From the NCBI RefSeq assembly GCF_014302995.1, contig NZ_CP060295.1, positions 3,401,501-3,465,500 of the forward strand: 64,000 bases of DNA. Direction: 5' to 3'. The notes under the pieces are model-generated. The model was not told the origin of the DNA. It searched no databases and saw only the letters and a program-made list of their open reading frames with translations. The position numbers and the translations under genes were made by a program. Numbering within the stretch: position 1 is the stretch's first letter; every line of letters starts with the position of its first letter. Below, one piece after another: positions 46,426 to 56,052 of the stretch. This DNA is from Variovorax sp. PAMC26660. GTDB lineage: Bacteria; Pseudomonadota; Gammaproteobacteria; Burkholderiales; Burkholderiaceae_C.

Positions 46426-47934
46426 ATGACGACACGTTGGAGTCGAGGGGCTGTTATCTCGCGGATCTCGCGGTACAGCGAGCCGCGCTGCCGATGGCGC
46501 AAGGCCGCGTGGCTAGCGCTCTTCGGTGCGTGTGCTTCCTGCGAGGCGGCCGATGCGCTGGAGACGCAGGGCGTGGAAGGCACCGATCCGCCTGTGATCG
46601 GCTGGCAGGTGCGGCCATCCATCGAACTGGGCGGCCAGGTCGCCGGCGAACGCCGGCTGTTCTGGAACCTGTCGGACGTGGTCGCCCGGGAGGCGGGTTT
46701 CAACAACGACCGGCACTGGTGGGAGTTCTACGTCAAGCCCTCGGTTGCGCTGACCTACGCGTGGGGCGGGGGCAAGCAGTTCTATTCGCGCCTGTCGGCC
46801 GTGGGCTCGGGCACGGCGCGGCGCGACGCCTTCGATGCGGGCAACACCGGTCGGCTGACGCTTGAAGAGGGCGTGATCGGTGTGCGGCTGCCCATCGGGG
46901 ACGGCGACACCCTGCTCGATCTCTCGGCGGGCCCGCAGACCTATTCGCTGGGCACCGGCATGCTCATCTCGAACGGCGGATCGAACGGCTTTTCGCGCGG
47001 CGCGCTGAAGCTGGGGCCGCGCAAGGCTTTTCAGAACACGGCCATCGCCCGCCTGTCCTCGGGGCCGTGGAAGGCCGAGGCCTTCTACCTCGACCCGAAC
47101 GAAAACCCGGACAGCAATTCGCACACGCAACTGGCTGGCGCAGCGTTGATCTACCGCCCCGCGCCCGACCGCCAGATCGGTCTGTCCTACGGCGGCGTGA
47201 CCCATTCCACGGCCCCCTATCCGCAGGCCGCGCTCGGCGGCATCGGGCCGCCGGAGATCATTTCCGATGCCCGCAACGGCCTGCGCTTCGTGTACGGCTT
47301 CATGCGCATGCCGGTGCTCGAAGGCACGGTGCCGCAAGCCTGGGTGGGGGCGGACCTGGCCCGCGAGTGGAACGCGCGCTATCCCATGCGGGCCTGGGGC
47401 GGCCGCGTCGAATTCGGCTTCGGCATGCCCACGTTGCCCGGCACGCCGAAGGTCACGCTGGGCTACCAGAGCTTTTCGGGCGACAACCCCACCACCGGCC
47501 GCCAGGAGCGCTTCGATCCGCTGTACTACGAAGGCAGCCCCGGCGACTGGGCCACCGGCAGCAAGTCGTCGATGGTGTTCATCAACACCAACGTCAACGC
47601 ACTGCAGGCGGCCATCGAATTCCAGCTCTCGAAGCAGGACGTGCTCACGGTGTACCTGGCCCACGTGCGTGCCAACCGGCTGGGCAGCCCGTTGCAGTTC
47701 GGCCAGGCCACGCGCGTCGTTTCGGTGGCCGGCGCGCCGGCCGTGATCTCGGGCGTCACCAACGCGCATCTGTCGAACGACCTGTTCTTCAAGTACACGC
47801 GGGCGATCAATCGCCACACCTACCTCACGGCGGGCTACAGCGCGTCCTTCCCGGGCGCGGGCATCGACAGCCTGGTCGGGCGCAAGGCGCCGACGTGGAC
47901 AGGGTGGTTCGCCAACATGGTGCTGGTGTACTGA
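46426..47934 (+). CDS. alginate-export-like outer-membrane porin
   Basis: 502 residues. An unusually long basic N-terminus (about 26 residues) precedes the hydrophobic core AAWLALFGACASCEAADA; a later start is possible but no better RBS is seen. The mature part is made of alternating hydrophobic/polar strands rich in aromatic residues and glycine, ends in the Tyr expected of outer-membrane barrels (NMVLVY), and has the layout of the alginate-export (AlgE-like) porin family. Probably a substrate-specific outer-membrane channel. Divergent from the Rieske gene. Confidence 0.7.
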   Translation: MTTRWSRGAVISRISRYSEPRCRWRKAAWLALFGACASCEAADALETQGVEGTDPPVIGWQVRPSIELGGQVAGERRLFWNLSDVVAREAGFNNDRHWWEFYVKPSVALTYAWGGGKQFYSRLSAVGSGTARRDAFDAGNTGRLTLEEGVIGVRLPIGDGDTLLDLSAGPQTYSLGTGMLISNGGSNGFSRGALKLGPRKAFQNTAIARLSSGPWKAEAFYLDPNENPDSNSHTQLAGAALIYRPAPDRQIGLSYGGVTHSTAPYPQAALGGIGPPEIISDARNGLRFVYGFMRMPVLEGTVPQAWVGADLAREWNARYPMRAWGGRVEFGFGMPTLPGTPKVTLGYQSFSGDNPTTGRQERFDPLYYEGSPGDWATGSKSSMVFINTNVNALQAAIEFQLSKQDVLTVYLAHVRANRLGSPLQFGQATRVVSVAGAPAVISGVTNAHLSNDLFFKYTRAINRHTYLTAGYSASFPGAGIDSLVGRKAPTWTGWFANMVLVY

Positions 47935-48044
47935 GCACCCCCATCCCGGCTACGCCATCCGGCGGATGGACGCGGCAACGCCTGCTTTTCACAATTCAGC
48001 GGCTCGCATTCCGGAGCTTTCGCTTCCATGCGCCGAAAGGGAGC

Positions 48045-48779
48045 ATGCCGATGATCACGCTGAAACAGGGTTGGCGCGGTGCCGATGTCCGCCGGTTGCA
48101 GGAGGCACTGAACCGCAAGCTGCTGCCCAGCCCCGGGCTCGTCACCGATGGCGACTACGGGCCGCGCACCCGCGCGGCCGTGCTGCGCCTTCAGGCCGCG
48201 CACTGGCTGGTGGAAGACGGGGAGGCCGGCCCCTGCACGCAGAACGTCGCGTTCGACGGCGAAGGCGATGCGCCGATCCTGCATCCGGTCGCGCTGATCC
48301 CGCCGCCCGCCGCCGCGCTGTGCTGGGCCGCCGGCGTCGCGATGATGACGCGCTCCAACGTGCAGGCGGTGGTGGCGCGCACGCCAGCCGAGCTGGTCGC
48401 GGCCGATGGCGGGCTGCAGGATTTCGTCGACACGCACGATGCGGGCATGAAAGTCGGCCAGCGTTTCGCGGCCGCGCACGGCCTGGCGGTGCGCCCTCCG
48501 GCGCCCTGGTCCTTGAAAGCGCTGCGCGCCGCGCTGCACAACGGCCCGCTGATGTTCGACATGCTCTGGGGCGCCAAGGGCTATGCGGGCGGCGCCGGCC
48601 GGCCGGGCCACATGGTCGTCATCGCAGGCATTCGCGGCGACAACGACCCGAGCGGGCGCGGCACCACGCTGCGCATCCTCGATCCGTGGCCGCCGAACAA
48701 GGGCGCGCGCTGCTCGGTCAACCTCTGCAAGTGGCTGCAGGTCGCCAGCTTGCGCACCTGCCGGGTGTTCCAGAAATAA
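48045..48779 (+). CDS. papain-like cysteine peptidase (C70/AvrRpt2-like) with peptidoglycan-binding domain
   Basis: 244 residues from the ATG at 48045, with RBS AAAGGGAG just upstream. An N-terminal peptidoglycan-binding type 1 domain (about 6-62: [17 protein letters not shown], then [16 protein letters not shown]) joins a papain-like domain with C93 in ALCWAAGV, H189 in GHMVVIAG and D213 in LDPWPP, the order and spacing of the C70/papain-like family. There is no signal peptide, so export, if any, would be by another route. Could be a wall-active effector or an intracellular peptidase. Confidence 0.72.
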   Translation: MPMITLKQGWRGADVRRLQEALNRKLLPSPGLVTDGDYGPRTRAAVLRLQAAHWLVEDGEAGPCTQNVAFDGEGDAPILHPVALIPPPAAALCWAAGVAMMTRSNVQAVVARTPAELVAADGGLQDFVDTHDAGMKVGQRFAAAHGLAVRPPAPWSLKALRAALHNGPLMFDMLWGAKGYAGGAGRPGHMVVIAGIRGDNDPSGRGTTLRILDPWPPNKGARCSVNLCKWLQVASLRTCRVFQK

Positions 48780-48877
48780 AAAGAGAATTCACCGATTCCC
48801 GCGAACCGTTCGGCGGGTTCGCTGCCTCTTGGTGTCCGAGGGTCTTCCTCGCACACCAACGGATCGAAGGAATCGCC

Positions 48878-49087
48878 ATGTTCTACGTCAAGAATGTCCC
48901 GGGCTGGGAGCGCGTGCTGCGCATCGTCATGGGCCTGGTCGGCCTGGTTTTCGCGGCCATGAACTGGGGCACGGCCGGCCTCGCGGTCGGTGTCGGGCTT
49001 GCGGGCGCCATGCTGGCCGTCACGGGCCTGTTCGGCTTCTGCCCGATGTGCGCGATGGTCGGGCGCGAGCTCGACAAGGGGCGCTGA
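48878..49087 (+). CDS. small inner-membrane protein, DUF2892 (YgaP-like)
   Basis: 69 residues, too short for a simple ORF cutoff but with a good RBS (GAAGGAA) and family features. Starts [15 protein letters not shown], followed by two transmembrane helices (about 14-30 and 34-54) and the FCPMCAM cysteine pair near the end. This is the DUF2892 transmembrane module found alone or fused to rhodanese (YgaP). It is followed after three bases by the sigma factor gene. Confidence 0.85.
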   Translation: MFYVKNVPGWERVLRIVMGLVGLVFAAMNWGTAGLAVGVGLAGAMLAVTGLFGFCPMCAMVGRELDKGR

Positions 49088-49090
49088 ATC

Positions 49091-49633
49091 GTGGCCGCCG
49101 GGATCGACCGCACCGACCTGATCCACGCCGCGCAGACCGGCGATCCCGCGGCCATCGCAGGGCTGCTGGCGGTGTGCCAGGCCGACGCGCGACGCTACGC
49201 CCACAGGCACTGCCAGGCCAGCGACATCGACGACGCCGTGCAGGAGTCATTGATGATCATCATGCGCAAGGTGCACGGCCTGAAGGCGGCCGCGGCCTTT
49301 TCGTCGTGGCTGTTCACCGTCATCAAGCGCGAATGCCTGAAGCTGCAGCGCGCGATGTTCAAGCACGACCCGCTGGACGACGACGTGGCCGAGCGGCAAC
49401 TGGCCAGCCGCACCGACAACGCATTGCGGCTGGACCTGACCCATGCGCTGGAGTCGCTGCCCGCACACTACCTGGAGGTGGTGCTGCTGCGCGATTTCGA
49501 GGAACTCACCATCGCCGAAATTGCCGAGCGCCTGGGCGAGCCGAGCGGCGCCATCAAGAGCCGGCTGCACCGCGCACGCACGCTGGTGCGCGAATACCTG
49601 CTGGGGGGCGATGCGACAATCGCCCCGCCATGA
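49091..49633 (+). CDS. ECF-type RNA polymerase sigma factor
   Basis: 180 residues with a GTG start at 49091. Region 2 at about 22-80 ([33 protein letters not shown]) and region 4 at about 115-165 ([41 protein letters not shown]). No anti-sigma gene is adjacent. The stop overlaps the pyrC start by ATGA, an unusual coupling of a sigma factor with a pyrimidine gene. The DUF2892 gene three bases upstream could be its membrane partner (inference). Confidence 0.88.
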   Translation: MAAGIDRTDLIHAAQTGDPAAIAGLLAVCQADARRYAHRHCQASDIDDAVQESLMIIMRKVHGLKAAAAFSSWLFTVIKRECLKLQRAMFKHDPLDDDVAERQLASRTDNALRLDLTHALESLPAHYLEVVLLRDFEELTIAEIAERLGEPSGAIKSRLHRARTLVREYLLGGDATIAPP

Positions 49634-50661
49634 CAGACACCCTCACGATCACCCGCCCCGACGACTGGCATTTGCATGTGCGCGATGGCGCCGCGCTCGA
49701 AGCCGTCGTGCCCCACAGCGCGCGCCAGTTCGGCCGCGCGCTGATCATGCCGAACCTGCGTCCCCCCGTGACCACCGCCGCGCAGGCGCTGGCGTATCGC
49801 GACCGCATCCGCGCCGCCGTGCCCGAAGGCGTGGCCTTCGAGCCGGTGATGTCGCTCTACCTGACCGACAAGCTGCCGCCCGAAGAGATCGCGCTGGCCG
49901 CCGAAGCCGGCGTGCGTGCGCTCAAGCTCTACCCGGCCGGCGCCACCACCAACAGCGATGCCGGCGTGACCGACATCCGCCACACCTACAAGACGCTCGA
50001 AGCCATGCAAAAGCACGGCCTGCTGCTGCTGGTGCACGGCGAGGTGACCGACCCCGCCATCGACCTGTTCGACCGCGAAGCCGTGTTCGTCGACCGCGTG
50101 ATGATTCCGCTGCGCCGCGACTTCCCCGAGCTGAAGGTGGTGTTCGAGCACCTGACCACCAAAGAGGGCGCGCATTACGTGCGCGATGCCGGCCGCTTCA
50201 CGGCAGCCACCATTACCGCGCACCATCTGCTCTACAACCGCAACGCGATCTTCACGGGTGGCATTCGCCCGCACTACTACTGCCTGCCGGTGCTCAAGCG
50301 CGAAACGCACCGCGTGGCGCTGGTCGAGGCGGCCACCAGCGGCAGCGACCGCTTCTTCCTGGGCACCGACAGCGCGCCGCATCCGGCGCACCTGAAGGAA
50401 CACGCACTCGGCTGCGCCGGCTGCTACACCGCGCTGACCGCCATCGAGCTGTATGCCGAAGCCTTCGACAACGTGAACGCGCTCGACAAGCTCGAAGGCT
50501 TTGCCAGCTTCCACGGCCCCGACTTCTACGACCTGCCGCGCCACACCGACACCATCACGCTCCAACGCGAAAGCTGGACCGTGCCCGAGACCGTGCCCTA
50601 CGGCGAGGCCACGCTCAAGCCCTTGCGCGGCGGCGAAACCATGAACTGGAAACTCGCATGA
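49630..50661 (+). CDS. pyrC: dihydroorotase (class II)
   Basis: 343 residues, third step of pyrimidine synthesis (carbamoyl-aspartate to dihydroorotate). Zinc ligands: H14 and H16 in [10 protein letters not shown], the carbamylated lysine K99 in [13 protein letters not shown]136 in LVHGE, H174 in FEHLTT and D247 in LGTDSAPH. Complete and of standard length for the E. coli-type enzyme. Both ends overlap neighbours by ATGA. Confidence 0.96.
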   Translation: MTDTLTITRPDDWHLHVRDGAALEAVVPHSARQFGRALIMPNLRPPVTTAAQALAYRDRIRAAVPEGVAFEPVMSLYLTDKLPPEEIALAAEAGVRALKLYPAGATTNSDAGVTDIRHTYKTLEAMQKHGLLLLVHGEVTDPAIDLFDREAVFVDRVMIPLRRDFPELKVVFEHLTTKEGAHYVRDAGRFTAATITAHHLLYNRNAIFTGGIRPHYYCLPVLKRETHRVALVEAATSGSDRFFLGTDSAPHPAHLKEHALGCAGCYTALTAIELYAEAFDNVNALDKLEGFASFHGPDFYDLPRHTDTITLQRESWTVPETVPYGEATLKPLRGGETMNWKLA

Positions 50662-51512
50662 CCCCGATGACGCCGCGCGTGATGTTGCTGATCGATGCCG
50701 ACAACGTCTCGGCCGATGTGATCGAGCAGGCCGTGCAGCGCACGATGGAGGACTACGGCGCCATCCACGTGCGCCGCGCGTATTGCAACGCCGAGATGGC
50801 GGTCAACCGGCAGGCGATGTTCAAGCGGCTGTCGGTGCGGCCGATGGTGAATCTCTCGGCCGGCAAGAACAGCACCGACATCGCGCTCGCGGTCGATGCC
50901 ATCGACCTCGTGATCGCCGAGCGGCCTGACGTGGTGGTGTTGGTGTCTTCCGACTCCGACTTCGCGCCGCTCGTGGTGCGGCTGCGCGAGAAGGGCTGCC
51001 GCGTCTGCGGCATCGGCCAGCAGGGCAAGACGGGTGAAGAGACCATCGGCGTCTACGACGCGTTCATGGACCTGGCGCATCACGGCGTGAAGCCCGCAGC
51101 GCGCACCGCCCCGGCGAAGAAGGTGGCGGCCAAGTCGGCGCCTGCGAAGACCACGCGCGCAAGGAGCAGTGCCGCGGCGTCCGCGCCAGTTGGAGCAGCA
51201 CCTGCGCCTGTGGCAAAGAAGGCCGCGACCAAGACCGCCGCCAGGAAGACGGCAAAAGCCGCCAAGCCCGCGCAGCAGCAACAAGCGCCAAAGCCCCAGA
51301 CCTCCGAAGCCGCCGAGTTCATCCTGCAGGCGGTTCCCGCCTTGCGCAGCGGCAACGACGTGCCGCTCAACGATGTGGCGCAGGCCTTGCGCGCGGCCGG
51401 CCTGCTCGGCAAGCACGGCAGTTCGCTCAAGCTGTTCGACAAGCTCACGGCGGAATTCGTGGTGCTGCAGCATCCCGACCGCATCCGCTGGACGGGGGCG
51501 TTCGCGCCTTGA
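50658..51512 (+). CDS. NYN-domain ribonuclease-like protein with LOTUS domain
   Basis: 284 residues. N-terminal NYN (PIN-like) nuclease fold at about 6-140 with the acidic set D13 (LIDADN), D74 (NSTD) and D99/D101 (SSDSDF), all expected for metal-dependent RNA cleavage. A 65-residue Lys/Ala/Pro-rich linker (about 145-210), histone-H1-like, leads to a C-terminal OST-HTH/LOTUS domain (about 216-280) that would bind RNA. ATGA-coupled to pyrC. Confidence 0.87.
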   Translation: MTPMTPRVMLLIDADNVSADVIEQAVQRTMEDYGAIHVRRAYCNAEMAVNRQAMFKRLSVRPMVNLSAGKNSTDIALAVDAIDLVIAERPDVVVLVSSDSDFAPLVVRLREKGCRVCGIGQQGKTGEETIGVYDAFMDLAHHGVKPAARTAPAKKVAAKSAPAKTTRARSSAAASAPVGAAPAPVAKKAATKTAARKTAKAAKPAQQQQAPKPQTSEAAEFILQAVPALRSGNDVPLNDVAQALRAAGLLGKHGSSLKLFDKLTAEFVVLQHPDRIRWTGAFAP

Positions 51513-52246
51513 CCCTGCCGGCGGTCGATTGGGCGCAGCCCTGGCTTGCGCCCTATCGCGCCCATGGCGAAGCGGTGGCGCGGGCCGCTGCACAACACAC
51601 ATCGGTGGCCGCCGCGCTGCAGGCCATCAAGCCCGCGCCGGTGCCCGACTTCGTGCACCAGGACGCGCTGCCTGCGGGGCAAGCGTATGAAGCGCACATC
51701 TTCCAGACCCGCTCGGTGCCCACGCGCGACAACCTGCACGACTTCTTCAACGGACTCGTCTGGCTGGCCTTTCCACAATCAAAGCGCCGCCTGAACGAAC
51801 TGCAGGCCGCCGAGATTGCACGCATGGGTGTCGCGGCGGTGCGCGGGCCGTTGCGCGATGCGCTCACGTTGTTCGACGAGAACGGTGCTGTGCTCGATGC
51901 GCCGCCCGCGTTGTGGCGTGCACTGGTTGAGCGCGACTGGCACACGCTGTTCGTCACTCAGCGCGAACTGTGGGCCGAAGCACGGCTGCTGCTGTTCGGC
52001 CACGCGTTGCTCGAAAAGCTCGTGACGCCGCGCAAACCGATCACCGCGCATGTGCTGTTGACGCACGACGCCACGGGGGCGATGGCGTTCGACGATGCAT
52101 TGCTTGTGCAAAATTTCGATGCCAAGCGGCTTGAGATGAAGCCTTTCGTTCCTCTTCCGGTGCTTGGCGTGCCTGGGTGGTGCGCTGAAAATACTTCGGC
52201 GTCTTTCTATGCCGATCCGTATGTTTTCAGGGGCTTGTCGCGTTAG
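51509..52246 (+). CDS. DUF3025 family protein
   Basis: 245 residues, TTG start overlapping the NYN stop (TTGA). Shows the family block RDNLHDFFNGLVWLAFPQSKRRLN (about residues 73-96) and the C-terminal MKPFVPLPVLGVPGWC..NTSASFYADPYVFR. Function unknown; cytoplasmic. End of the sigma-pyrC-NYN-DUF3025 chain; a palindromic element follows 15 bp later. Confidence 0.85.
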   Translation: MTLPAVDWAQPWLAPYRAHGEAVARAAAQHTSVAAALQAIKPAPVPDFVHQDALPAGQAYEAHIFQTRSVPTRDNLHDFFNGLVWLAFPQSKRRLNELQAAEIARMGVAAVRGPLRDALTLFDENGAVLDAPPALWRALVERDWHTLFVTQRELWAEARLLLFGHALLEKLVTPRKPITAHVLLTHDATGAMAFDDALLVQNFDAKRLEMKPFVPLPVLGVPGWCAENTSASFYADPYVFRGLSR

Positions 52247-52261
52247 CTCTTGCTGCTGTTC

Positions 52262-52512
52262 TTCAGGGCGAGTGCGAATGACACCAGGTGCTCCCCTCCG
52301 CGAATGTCCCCCGCTTCGCTCCTCCTTTATTTCGCTGCGGGGAGCACCTGGCGTCATTCGCACAGGGGCACGCTGCTGGTGCATCGCCGATCAACCACCG
52401 CTCTGCCCAACGCTCGCGTCGATACGGTGCTCTTTTTCGCGAAATAAAGGAGGAGCGAAGCGGGGGACATTCGCGAAAAAGAGCACCGTGTCGGCGTGAG
52501 CGTCGCCCTGAA
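52262..52512. repeat. 251-bp palindromic double-hairpin element, copy 2
   Basis: Nearly identical to the copy at 14653-14902. Ends are perfect inverted repeats TTCAGGGCGA (52262-52271) and TCGCCCTGAA (52503-52512). The left hairpin (about 52273-52353) and right hairpin (about 52424-52489) carry the same two stems as copy 1, and the loops carry the 36-nt core and its exact reverse complement. In this copy the right stem is fully paired (ACGGTGCTC with GAGCACCGT), where copy 1 has one mismatch. It lies between the DUF3025 gene and the IgaA-like gene; the remaining intergenic bases to 52608 hold only the leader of the latter. Confidence 0.9.
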
Positions 52513-52608
52513 CAGCAGCAGCGCCCCAAACGGCAAGGCACCCGAATCACGCAAGCACAATGCAGCGATTCAAAAAAAGATCCACATCAGAGGAAATGTA
52601 ATAACAAC

Positions 52609-54924
52609 ATGGACACCGTCATCATCGTTCTCAAGGTCGGGCTGATCCTCTACGCGATCTACAGCGTCATCGTCTATGCGGCACGCCGCTCCGGCAACCG
52701 CAGCGCCTTCAAGGACTTCCATACCGCACCTGTGCTGCGTCGCATCACCGACGAAGAGAAGTCCGCGCTCCAGCCCTTCCTGATCGGCCAGGGCCTCACG
52801 GCCGATGACGACGTGCGTGAACTCACCGGTTTCTTCGTGCGCCATGGGCTGCAGTCGCAGGGCTCCTCGACCGAACACGACACCATTGGCGCCGTCGACG
52901 TGCTGCTGCCCTACGACGCCATCGACTACATCGAGTCGCACAACGAAGCGCTGGTGGTGCTCAGCAAGAAATGCGCAGTGGTGATTCGCCTGAACAGCTT
53001 CGACCTGCTCGAAGGCCGCCAGCGCGCGCAGCGCCAGCAGGCGCAAGACACGCAATGGAAGCGCGGCGACATCGGCGCGCTGCCGAACATCGAAGAGCCC
53101 ACCGAAGGCCTCGACCCGATCGCGCCCGTCGCGGCTTCGGAAGCCGCATCCGTTGCGACAGACCCGAACGCGCGTTTCCAGCGCGGCGAGGTCGACATCC
53201 TCAGCCAGCGTACCGAAACGCCGGATGAAGTTGCGAGCCGGGTGGGCCGTGGCCAAGGCTGGACTTCGGCCTTTGTCTGGCTGCTCGCCTTCATCCTGTT
53301 GTGGCTCGCCACCTGGGACGCTACCCGTGGCGTGCATGTCTATCTGCTGGGCGCGGGGCTGCTCGCGGGCCTCTGTGCGGCGTGGCTCTTTCTGCGTAAG
53401 CCATCGAACATGGCGCCGGTGCGCCAGCCGCAGCCGGTCAACCGCGTGCGCGGCATGCTCAACCAGATCGCGGTGGTCAACGCCAGCAATGCGTCGATCA
53501 AGCGGGTGGGGCTCTTCATCGGCGACAAGCTCAGCTTCGTGCTGCCTTCGGCCTGGAGCAGCGCAAAGGACATGCCGTACGGCGAGGTGATCGAGGCCGA
53601 GCTGCGCACCAGCGACTACAGCGCGGTGAGCTTTGGCGACAAGTGGTCGGTGGCCGACGAATGGCGGCGCTTCAAGCCCGTGTTCTGGGGGCGCCATCTG
53701 CTGCATCTGTTGATCGGCCTGCTGGCCGTGGTCGCGCTGGCTCTCTCGTCGCCCGATCTGCGCGGCGAGATGGCGCTGGTTGTGCAATGGTTCTCGCACG
53801 ACAAGAACCCCGAGTACACCGACGCACGGCAACTGGCTGACAACCCGCCGAAGTGGGCCAGCTACGCGAGCGTGAAGGGCGAAGGCCGTTGCGAGATGGA
53901 TCTGAGCCACAAGGGCGACGACAACCGCGTGCTGCCCATGATCGATTGCACGACCGTGCGCTGGAACGGCAGCGCCCCCACCGTTCCCGAGCTGAAGATT
54001 CCCGAGAGCATCCAGGCGCTGGCCAGCCGCGACTTCATCCGCGCGTCGGAGAACGGCATGGCCGCCAGCCTGATCGAGATGCTGCGCATGCAGATGGGGC
54101 AGGCGCCCGATCCGCTGTCGGCCTACCGCTCGCGCGAGAACATGCCGATGATCGTGCGCCACTTCGACCGCTCCGTCGCCCTCATCGAAGCCGCCTGCAA
54201 GGACGGCGAGGGCCTTGCGCCCGGCGATTGCGGCGCCCTGCAGCGCGCTGTGGTGAATGCAGCCGAAGCGACCGTGGAAAAGGACGGCACCGACACATCG
54301 ATTCACAACTGGAAGGAGCTGGCCGCCAGCGCGCAGCCCGGCAAGGAAAACGCCGACCTCGTGGTGTCGCGCAGCCAGCTCGGGTCGATGCAGCGCGCCG
54401 CCCGCCAGGCGGTCGACAGCTTCGTCGCGACGCGGATCGAGGCTGCCATTCCTTCCATTGTTCCGGCCAAGGGCGGCGTGGTGCTGGCGTCCACCGCACC
54501 GATCGGCGCAGTGCAGCGCAAAGCGGGTGACGGTGACAGCACCGAGGTCGCCGAAGCCTCCGATGCCGACGCGGCCATTGCCATTGCCGATGAAGACAGC
54601 GACGCTTCCTTGCTCGGCCGCTGGGCCCGCCTGCAGCGCAACGCCGCGCCCGAAGGCGTGAAGCCCTTCGCGCTCGCGGGCCTTGTCACGGCACGCGGCA
54701 CCGACGAAGCGGGTGCGCCCATCCTGCGCATCGACCCCAGCCTCGACCCGGCGCAGGCCGCCTCCGCCGGCGCGCATGCGCTGTGGTGGCTGTTCGCGGT
54801 GGGCCTGCTGCTGGTGAACGGCGTGCTGTTCGTGCTGCGCCTGACGCAGAGCCTGCGCCGTGGCACGCGGCTGCGGGCCGACATCCAGAGCCGCCCCGCA
54901 CCGGGCGTGACAGGCCTGTTCTGA
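52609..54924 (+). CDS. IgaA/UmoB-like membrane protein
   Basis: 771 residues from the ATG at 52609. Topology: TM1 at about 4-24, cytoplasmic domain to about 217, TM pair at about 218-238 and 243-262, second cytoplasmic domain (262-362), TM4 at about 364-381, a large periplasmic domain (382-723) and TM5 at about 725-746. This five-helix layout with one large periplasmic domain, plus the N-terminal LRRITDEEKSALQPFL segment, matches IgaA, the restraint of the Rcs envelope-stress system in enterics. Sequence identity is low and no rcs genes are visible. Confidence 0.6.
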   Translation: MDTVIIVLKVGLILYAIYSVIVYAARRSGNRSAFKDFHTAPVLRRITDEEKSALQPFLIGQGLTADDDVRELTGFFVRHGLQSQGSSTEHDTIGAVDVLLPYDAIDYIESHNEALVVLSKKCAVVIRLNSFDLLEGRQRAQRQQAQDTQWKRGDIGALPNIEEPTEGLDPIAPVAASEAASVATDPNARFQRGEVDILSQRTETPDEVASRVGRGQGWTSAFVWLLAFILLWLATWDATRGVHVYLLGAGLLAGLCAAWLFLRKPSNMAPVRQPQPVNRVRGMLNQIAVVNASNASIKRVGLFIGDKLSFVLPSAWSSAKDMPYGEVIEAELRTSDYSAVSFGDKWSVADEWRRFKPVFWGRHLLHLLIGLLAVVALALSSPDLRGEMALVVQWFSHDKNPEYTDARQLADNPPKWASYASVKGEGRCEMDLSHKGDDNRVLPMIDCTTVRWNGSAPTVPELKIPESIQALASRDFIRASENGMAASLIEMLRMQMGQAPDPLSAYRSRENMPMIVRHFDRSVALIEAACKDGEGLAPGDCGALQRAVVNAAEATVEKDGTDTSIHNWKELAASAQPGKENADLVVSRSQLGSMQRAARQAVDSFVATRIEAAIPSIVPAKGGVVLASTAPIGAVQRKAGDGDSTEVAEASDADAAIAIADEDSDASLLGRWARLQRNAAPEGVKPFALAGLVTARGTDEAGAPILRIDPSLDPAQAASAGAHALWWLFAVGLLLVNGVLFVLRLTQSLRRGTRLRADIQSRPAPGVTGLF

Positions 54925-55042
54925 AACAGGGAATACGGCGGCGCTAGAACTTTTGCTCCTATCATGGCTCTACCGGATGCCGCCATTCGGTAGCGCCCCA
55001 GAACGCACAACAACACACACAGGGCCTCCAGGCGGTGCATCG

Positions 55043-55070
55043 CTTGAAGTAGGCCCGCGGGCCCTCATCT
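55043..55070 (+). promoter_or_regulatory. sigma-32-like (heat-shock) promoter of htpX
   Basis: CTTGAA (55043-55048) and CCTCATCT (55063-55070) separated by 14 bases. The first is a perfect -35, the second seven of eight matches to CCCCATNT. It lies 31 bases before the htpX start. htpX is a known heat-shock gene in E. coli. Confidence 0.65.
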
Positions 55071-55101
55071 GGGCTGCAGTGTTCCCCACGGAGAATTCAA
55101 C

Positions 55102-55977
55102 TTGAAACGTATCCTTCTGTTCGTCCTGACCAACGTGATGGTCGTTGCTGTGCTCGGCATCGTCGCGAGCCTGCTCGGCGTCAACCGTTTCCTCACGAGC
55201 AACGGGCTCAACCTGTCGGCGCTGCTCGGCTTCGCGCTGATCATGGGCTTCGGCGGCGCCTTCATCTCGCTGCTCATCAGCAAGCCCATGGCCAAGTGGA
55301 CGGCCGGCCTGCGCATGATCGACAACCCCCAGTCGCCCGACGAGGCCTGGATCGTCGCCACCGTGCGCAAGTTCGCCGACAAGGCCGGCATCGGCATGCC
55401 CGAGGTCGCGATCTTCGAGGGCGAGCCCAATGCCTTCGCCACCGGTGCGTTCAAGAACTCGTCGCTGGTGGCCGTGTCCACCGGCCTGCTGCAAGGCATG
55501 ACGCGCGAGGAAGTCGAAGCCGTGATCGGCCACGAGGTGGCCCACATCGCCAACGGCGACATGGTCACGATGACGCTGATCCAGGGCGTGATGAACACCT
55601 TCGTCGTGTTCCTCTCGCGCGTGATCGGCTATGCGGTCGACAGCTTCCTGCGCCGCGGCGACGACCGTTCGTCGGGCCCCGGCATCGGCTACTACGTGAG
55701 CACCATCGTGCTCGACATCGTGCTGGGCTTTGCCGCGGCGATGGTGGTGGCCTGGTTTTCGCGCCACCGCGAGTTCCGCGCCGACGCCGGTGCGGCCGCG
55801 CTGATGGGCCAGAAGCAGCCGATGATCAACGCGCTCGCCCGCCTGGGCGGCCTGCCGGCCGGCCAACTGCCCAAGGCCGTTGAAGCCATGGGCATCACGG
55901 GCAGCATCGGCAAGCTGTTTGCCACGCACCCGCCGATCGAAGAGCGCATTGCGGCGCTGCAAAACGCGCAACGCTGA
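55102..55977 (+). CDS. htpX: membrane metalloprotease HtpX
   Basis: 291 residues with a TTG start (55102), giving the standard N-terminus [14 protein letters not shown]. Two N-terminal TM helices (about 4-26 and 38-60), then the zinc site H144-E145-x2-H148 with third ligand E224 (EFRAD), and two more TM helices around 158-175 and 195-217. It degrades damaged membrane proteins in concert with FtsH. The promoter just upstream fits heat-shock control. Confidence 0.95.
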   Translation: MKRILLFVLTNVMVVAVLGIVASLLGVNRFLTSNGLNLSALLGFALIMGFGGAFISLLISKPMAKWTAGLRMIDNPQSPDEAWIVATVRKFADKAGIGMPEVAIFEGEPNAFATGAFKNSSLVAVSTGLLQGMTREEVEAVIGHEVAHIANGDMVTMTLIQGVMNTFVVFLSRVIGYAVDSFLRRGDDRSSGPGIGYYVSTIVLDIVLGFAAAMVVAWFSRHREFRADAGAAALMGQKQPMINALARLGGLPAGQLPKAVEAMGITGSIGKLFATHPPIEERIAALQNAQR

Positions 55978-56000
55978 GCGATCCCGCTCTGGCGGACATG

Positions 56001-56028
56001 AAAAAGCCGGCGCATGCGCCGGCTTTTT
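56001..56028. terminator. bidirectional terminator between htpX and the ProQ-like gene
   Basis: A perfect 28-base palindrome: AAAAAGCCGGCGCA followed by its reverse complement TGCGCCGGCTTTTT, with T runs in both directions. It separates the convergent htpX and ProQ-like genes and lies 23 bases from the htpX stop. Confidence 0.95.
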
Positions 56029-56052
56029 CGTGGGCGATTCGCCCGGTGTCCG

